Notes under the pieces: model-generated
What the model was told of the DNA's origin: nothing
Seen by the model: the letters and a program-made list of their open reading frames with translations, nothing else
Database searches by the model: none
Shown here: positions 60,401-64,000 of the stretch, one piece after another
How positions within the stretch are numbered: position 1 is the stretch's first letter
How the letters are laid out: each line of letters begins with the position of its first letter
Translations under genes and position numbers: made by a program
Assembly: GCA_964369355.1 (NCBI GenBank)
Contig: CAYJEO010000001.1
Coordinates: forward strand, 27,760-91,759
Origin: CAYJEO01 sp964369355
GTDB lineage: Bacteria; Bacillota_I; Bacilli_A; RF39; UBA660
Direction of reading: 5' to 3'
DNA: 64,000 nucleotides

Positions 60401-61066
60401 ATGTTATTAAAAACTAATGGATACGAATATAAAAATATTAGAGTTTTTAAAAATATTTTATTTAAAAAAACATCTTTATCTAAAGATGCTTCAGAATATA
60501 TAAAACAATGTGATTTTCATTTTGTAGTTAATCCTCTTAGAGTTTTTAATAATGAAATTATTTTACCTTTTTATAAATCTTTTTCTAATTTATATGAGTG
60601 TAAGCATAATTTTAATGAATTAGAAATTTATACTTTATTATTAAGACAATTAAGATATTTACAAATATTAAATAAAAAAAATATTATTCATGGCGATATT
60701 TATCCTTTAAATGTTTTATATAAAAAATATGAAGGTATTAAATTAATAGATTTTGATTTATCTATTGTAAATGATATAGTTTCAAAAGACAATATTTATG
60801 CAGAAGATAATTTAAATTTAGAAGATTTAAAATATATTTCTATTAATGATGATAAAAGAGATACTCTTCGTATGTATTTTTATTATTTAATTAATAAAAA
60901 ATTCAATAATGAAACTTGCTACGACGTTGATATTAGCAGTTTAAATATTGATTATGATATTAAAGAAAAAATTCAAATGTTTTTAGATGAAGTTATTGAT
61001 ATTGATCAAGATGATTATTTTATTGATGATATTTTATCTATAGTAAAAGTTAAAAAGATACATTAG
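60401..61066 (+). CDS. Small protein-kinase-like protein
   Basis: The 221-residue protein has the catalytic-loop pattern of the protein kinase/aminoglycoside phosphotransferase fold: IIHGDIYPLNVLY (His97-Gly98-Asp99, Asn104) and the metal-binding LIDFDLS (Asp117-Phe118-Asp119). The N-lobe before it is only about 90 residues and shows no obvious glycine loop or catalytic Lys. The fold resembles LPS-core or RIO-like small kinases. The substrate is unknown and it may be a pseudokinase. Lysine- and isoleucine-rich composition matches its neighbours. Confidence 0.65.
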   Translation: MLLKTNGYEYKNIRVFKNILFKKTSLSKDASEYIKQCDFHFVVNPLRVFNNEIILPFYKSFSNLYECKHNFNELEIYTLLLRQLRYLQILNKKNIIHGDIYPLNVLYKKYEGIKLIDFDLSIVNDIVSKDNIYAEDNLNLEDLKYISINDDKRDTLRMYFYYLINKKFNNETCYDVDISSLNIDYDIKEKIQMFLDEVIDIDQDDYFIDDILSIVKVKKIH

Positions 61067-61079
61067 TATCTTTTTTTTA
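61055..61079 (+). terminator. Terminator of the kinase-like gene
   Basis: AAGATAC (61055-61061), loop ATTA, GTATCTT (61066-61072), Ts to 61078. The stop codon lies in the hairpin. Confidence 0.7.
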
Positions 61080-61622
61080 CATCTTATTTATTAATTTTTG
61101 ATACACTACTTTCATTTGGTCTTCATTACTTGTATCTACTACTTTATTAATATCAATCCATTTTACTCCACTTGTTTCCTCTTCATTTAAAATTAATGCT
61201 TCTTCTTCTAAAGCTTCTATTAAATAAGTTATATTTAAATGAACATGAGCTGAAACATATTTATTTTTTTTATAGTGTCCATTAACATTTAATATTTCTA
61301 ATGAAAATATATCATTGTTTTTTAACTTTAGATTTTTTAATCCTGTTTCTTCTTCTACTTCTTTTAAAGCTACTTTTGCTAAATTTTCATCCCCATCTGC
61401 ATGTCCGCCTGTCCAAGCCCAAGATTTATAAATATTATGATATATCATTAATACTTTTGTTTTTTCTTTGTTTACGACCCAAGCTGATGCTGTAAAATGA
61501 CACATTTCATTTTTTCTTGTTAAAACATCATCAAAAGTATTTATATATTCAAGCATCAATTTTTTATCATTTTCTTCTTGAACATTTATTGGTTGATATT
61601 TTAGTATTGATTCTTTTAACAT
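61077..61622 (-). CDS. Nudix hydrolase
   Basis: The 181-residue protein has a Nudix box, GHADGDENLAKVALKEVEEETGL, with Lys in place of the first Arg of the REUXEEXGU core and the acidic metal ligands kept. Nudix enzymes cleave nucleoside diphosphates linked to another group. A start motif FTASAWVVNKEKTKVLMIYH and the later VSAHVHLNITYLIE match the members annotated as 'NUDIX, GGHADG type' that often act on sugar nucleotides or isopentenyl diphosphate-like substrates. The substrate is not inferable. Confidence 0.88.
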   Translation of the reverse strand: MLKESILKYQPINVQEENDKKLMLEYINTFDDVLTRKNEMCHFTASAWVVNKEKTKVLMIYHNIYKSWAWTGGHADGDENLAKVALKEVEEETGLKNLKLKNNDIFSLEILNVNGHYKKNKYVSAHVHLNITYLIEALEEEALILNEEETSGVKWIDINKVVDTSNEDQMKVVYQKLINKM

Positions 61623-61699
61623 AGTTACTCCTTAATTTTTACAATAAATATTTAGATACATCAATTATTGCTATTTAAAATTATAAATTAATTATATCA

Positions 61700-61728
61700 T
61701 AAAAAAACAATATAAATTAATATATTGT
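61700..61728 (-). terminator. Terminator of the large surface protein gene
   Basis: ACAATATA (61707-61714), loop AATTAA, TATATTGT (61721-61728), then seven Ts on the minus strand. Confidence 0.75.
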
Positions 61729-63474
61729 TATTGTATATCTAGATGAGTGGTTAGGATCTGCTATTCCACTATAAGTTGTATATGAGAATATACCGTTTAT
61801 ATAAGTTGCATTTGACCATAAAGAACCACCTCTATAAAACCAACTATTTACTAAATATTCAGATGTAACTCCTCTATCTTGATAAAAACCTAAAGTGTCC
61901 GTTAAAGCATCTCCTTTAATTGATGGGGTTGTAGTTACTCCATAATTACCATATGGATATATATTTATATATCTTCCTTCTGGCAAAGTTGTAAATCCTG
62001 ATTTATCAAAATTAACTGTTCCATTTGACCTTAAAACAGTTCCCATAACTCTATCGAAAGTTCCACCTACTGTATCATATACACCATATATATTTCCAGT
62101 AGTTGATGCTCCCATACCATAATATGTATCATAAGTATTTACTGTACAAGTAGCAGTTGTACTGCCTGCATGAGGATAATCTCCTCCTATACCTGTTGTA
62201 TAATTAATACAATTATTAGGATAAATTTCTTTATTAACTCCTGTATAATCTGTATTTCCGTATTTTCCAAATTTAGATTGAGATAAATACGCCATTGATC
62301 CCCATTCTGTATTTTTAATTAAATGAGCATCTACGTAACCTATATAACCATAGTTATAATATCCATTCATTCCATTCATTAAGCTTTGAACGTAATTAAA
62401 TGTTTGAGCAATAGAATAATTAACCATAGGTGTCATACTAGGTTTTGAATATAATAAATTCCCTACTTTTGAAGCTTCAAATTTTGCTATCCAAAATCCG
62501 GGTATTTCTATATTACCTACATCACTCCTTGATGTGTCACAAGTATTGCCCCAACAAAATGCCGGTGATGTGTAATAGTTTGTTGGATATGCACTATCAT
62601 ATGTTGCACTACCAGTATCTAACATATCCGTACCGCCAAATTTAATATCAAAGGCTCCAGGAGTTGTTATGCTTAACTCAGAGCCTCCATAACCTAGATA
62701 TCCTAAAGGTTCTCTTATTGTATATGAATATCTTGGAATCCATACCATCATTGAAGTCATATGTTCCATTTCAACAATTGTACCTGGTTCTGATGCTACA
62801 TATCTAGCTCGCTCTGATTCAATAACTGATGTAGCATTTGCCCACTTTAAAATATCATAATCAAACCACTGTTGATTTAAAACGTCTGCTTTTACCCATT
62901 CATTTATTGTATTATCATAAACAATTGGGATTAATCCATCAATTAAAACTGGGTCTGCACCATCTAAAGTCGGATCTTTATATATTCCACCTTTAGTAAA
63001 TATATATTCTAATTCTAAAACAAAATTGGTATTTGTCAAAGTTTTTTCTGTATTAAAATATATTTGGAAAGTAGTTTCTGAGTTAGGTGCAAATTCTGAA
63101 TATATATATACACCTACTAAAAAGTAGTCGCCAACACCACTATAAATTAATTCATTAACTTCACTTAAATGATAATAATCACTTGTATCATTTTTAATAG
63201 TTACTTCGTAAAAAAATCTTGATGTCGTATTTTGAACTGTTACGCCAATATTTGTTGTGCTATCTGTAAATGTAGGAGAAAAAGTTTCTGTTGCATTAGT
63301 TATAGATTCTAAGTGTATATCAGATATATATATTCCACCTACTTCACCAATTACCGCTTCACCGCTAATTGCTAATTCTGTATTTAATGCAGAATACCCT
63401 ATTGATATTACAGAAATAGATAAGAAAATTATTAATAATCCTAAAACTTTAATACTAATAAAATTACGTATCAT
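61717..63474 (-). CDS. Secreted surface protein with a C-terminal lectin/FGE-fold-like domain
   Basis: The 585-residue protein has an N-terminal signal sequence (about residues 8-30, ending near IGYSALNTELAISGEA), a beta-rich Ig-like region (about 40-170), a linker and a long C-terminal domain. The latter shows MVWIPRYSYTI, GFWIAKFEAS, HLIKNTEWGSMAYLSQSKFG, VYDTVGGTFDRVMG and SWFYRGGSLWSNATY. This series resembles the formylglycine-generating-enzyme/C-type-lectin fold (WxPR, E-AS, N-V-E-W, RGGS). Catalytic cysteines of true FGE are not evident. A secreted binding protein is more likely than an enzyme. No reverse transcriptase or template repeat for diversification is nearby. Confidence 0.6.
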   Translation of the reverse strand: MIRNFISIKVLGLLIIFLSISVISIGYSALNTELAISGEAVIGEVGGIYISDIHLESITNATETFSPTFTDSTTNIGVTVQNTTSRFFYEVTIKNDTSDYYHLSEVNELIYSGVGDYFLVGVYIYSEFAPNSETTFQIYFNTEKTLTNTNFVLELEYIFTKGGIYKDPTLDGADPVLIDGLIPIVYDNTINEWVKADVLNQQWFDYDILKWANATSVIESERARYVASEPGTIVEMEHMTSMMVWIPRYSYTIREPLGYLGYGGSELSITTPGAFDIKFGGTDMLDTGSATYDSAYPTNYYTSPAFCWGNTCDTSRSDVGNIEIPGFWIAKFEASKVGNLLYSKPSMTPMVNYSIAQTFNYVQSLMNGMNGYYNYGYIGYVDAHLIKNTEWGSMAYLSQSKFGKYGNTDYTGVNKEIYPNNCINYTTGIGGDYPHAGSTTATCTVNTYDTYYGMGASTTGNIYGVYDTVGGTFDRVMGTVLRSNGTVNFDKSGFTTLPEGRYINIYPYGNYGVTTTPSIKGDALTDTLGFYQDRGVTSEYLVNSWFYRGGSLWSNATYINGIFSYTTYSGIADPNHSSRYTITIY

Positions 63475-63502
63475 AATAAAACTCCTTCCTATTATTACTT
63501 AA

Positions 63503-63511
63503 ATTATAACA
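63503..63511 (-). promoter_or_regulatory. Extended -10 promoter of the large surface protein gene
   Basis: TGT-TATAAT (63511-63503). An AAGGAAGGAG ribosome binding site follows before the ATG at 63474. Confidence 0.5.
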
Positions 63512-63590
63512 TATAAATATCAAAAGTAAAATATAGCATTATCAACTACACATATTTAAGATATTCTCATAAAATATTTTAGAGGTGTTT

Positions 63591-64000
63591 ATGGAAATAT
63601 TAAAAATAAATAATTTAAAAAAAATATATCATACACAAAAAGAAGAAATAAAAGCTTTAGATAACATCAGTTTTAATTTAAATAAAAATGAATTTTTATC
63701 AATTATCGGACCCAGCGGATGTGGTAAAAGTACTATATTATCTATACTCTCTAATTTAGAAAATAAAACAAGTGGTAATATTGAAGTAATTGATAATTTA
63801 AAATTAGGTTATATGCTTCAACAAGATTGTCTATTAGATTGGTTAACCATATTAGATAACTGTTTAATAGGTTTAGAAATACAAAAGAAAAAAACTAAAA
63901 AAAATATTTATTATGTTAAAAGATTATTAAAAACTTATGGCCTAAAAGATTTTATGTATAGTTATCCATCGAGTCTTTCAGGTGGTATGAGGCAGCGTGT
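63591..64000 (+). CDS. ABC transporter ATP-binding protein, nitrate/sulfonate/thiamine-precursor type, cut by the window edge
   Basis: The first 136 codons are visible. Walker A is GPSGCGKST, the Q-loop is MLQQDCLLDWLTI, and the signature is LSGGMRQR, where the sequence ends. The Q-loop D-x-L-L-x-W-L pattern is typical of SsuB/TauB/ThiZ-like ATPases. Those work with NMT1-type binding proteins, so it is the likely partner of the protein encoded at 59350. A GAGGTG ribosome binding site precedes the ATG. Walker B and the permease gene lie outside the window. Confidence 0.88.
   Translation, partial: MEILKINNLKKIYHTQKEEIKALDNISFNLNKNEFLSIIGPSGCGKSTILSILSNLENKTSGNIEVIDNLKLGYMLQQDCLLDWLTILDNCLIGLEIQKKKTKKNIYYVKRLLKTYGLKDFMYSYPSSLSGGMRQR

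Noticed and set aside
61717..63474. Diversity-generating retroelement target
   Set aside because: The lectin-like fold is suggestive, but no reverse transcriptase, accessory gene or template repeat was found in the window.
1..64000. Possibility of a mycoplasma-type genetic code (UGA = Trp)
   Set aside because: prfB is intact with its UGA frameshift, yabG ends with TGA, and conserved tryptophans are encoded by TGG.

Overview
The window looks like a very AT-rich member of the class Bacilli, probably an uncultured gut-type anaerobe from a small-genome lineage related to, but distinct from, the wall-less Mollicutes. PolC, the RNA polymerase delta subunit, DivIC, Veg, YutD, YceD and a T-box leader point to Bacilli. 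MurD, a RodA/FtsW polymerase, a class A penicillin-binding protein and FtsEX show a peptidoglycan wall. UGA is a stop codon: yabG ends on TGA, and prfB keeps the UGA-dependent programmed frameshift. NrdD/NrdG, PflB/PflA, Pyk and a PduL-type phosphotransacylase indicate fermentative, oxygen-free growth. A run of 100 Ns (3231-3330) shows that this is a scaffold from a draft assembly.

Layout. 1-1.25 kb: start of the rimP-nusA operon, with a hairpin leader. 1.3-6.5 kb: transglutaminase-like protein, a gap-truncated histidine kinase, an EIIB-like protein, RodA/FtsW, yceD-rpmF and a Fic-like protein. 6.6-19.3 kb: tmcAL, pyk-mutM, murD, a hybrid kinase with two receivers, an acyltransferase, serS with its T-box, and polA. 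19.4-21.8 kb: a large glycine-rich surface protein. 21.9-31 kb: polC, prfA-prmC, rpoE, ywiB-argS. 31-37.3 kb: PBP, membrane and cell-surface proteins, pduL, a GerQ-like gene and lemA. 37.3-40.6 kb: a compact block of genes that are scattered in one region of Bacillus (divIC, yabQ, yabP, spoVG, veg, yabG). 40.7-46.1 kb: prfB-yitT-ftsEX, an SDR, yutD and yunB. 46.2-54.5 kb: anaerobic ribonucleotide reductase and pyruvate formate-lyase loci, with a long pilin-like protein between them. 54.6-59.2 kb: pcrA-ligA with a pilin cassette between the two genes. 59.3-64 kb: ABC importer parts, a small kinase-like protein, a Nudix hydrolase and a large lectin-fold-like surface protein.

The most interesting features are these. 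(i) Six sporulation-associated genes (yabP, yabQ, yabG, spoVG, yunB, gerQ-like) survive in an apparently streamlined genome. yabP and yabG carry matching TCATATA-N13-CATAYAAT elements that resemble mother-cell sigma-E/K promoters. (ii) Anaerobic ribonucleotide reductase is split: the glycyl-radical segment is a separate 49-codon gene between nrdD and nrdG. (iii) Transcription and translation starts share one compact layout (TATAAT, 6-13 nt, GGTGAT, 3-5 nt, ATG), and stop codons often sit inside terminator hairpins. (iv) Pilin-like and modular surface proteins are abundant, including a glycine-rich protein with a discoidin-like domain nested inside one module.

No tRNA, rRNA, CRISPR array, transposase or phage module was recognised, and no gene-free stretch exceeds 300 bases apart from the region occupied by the serS T-box.
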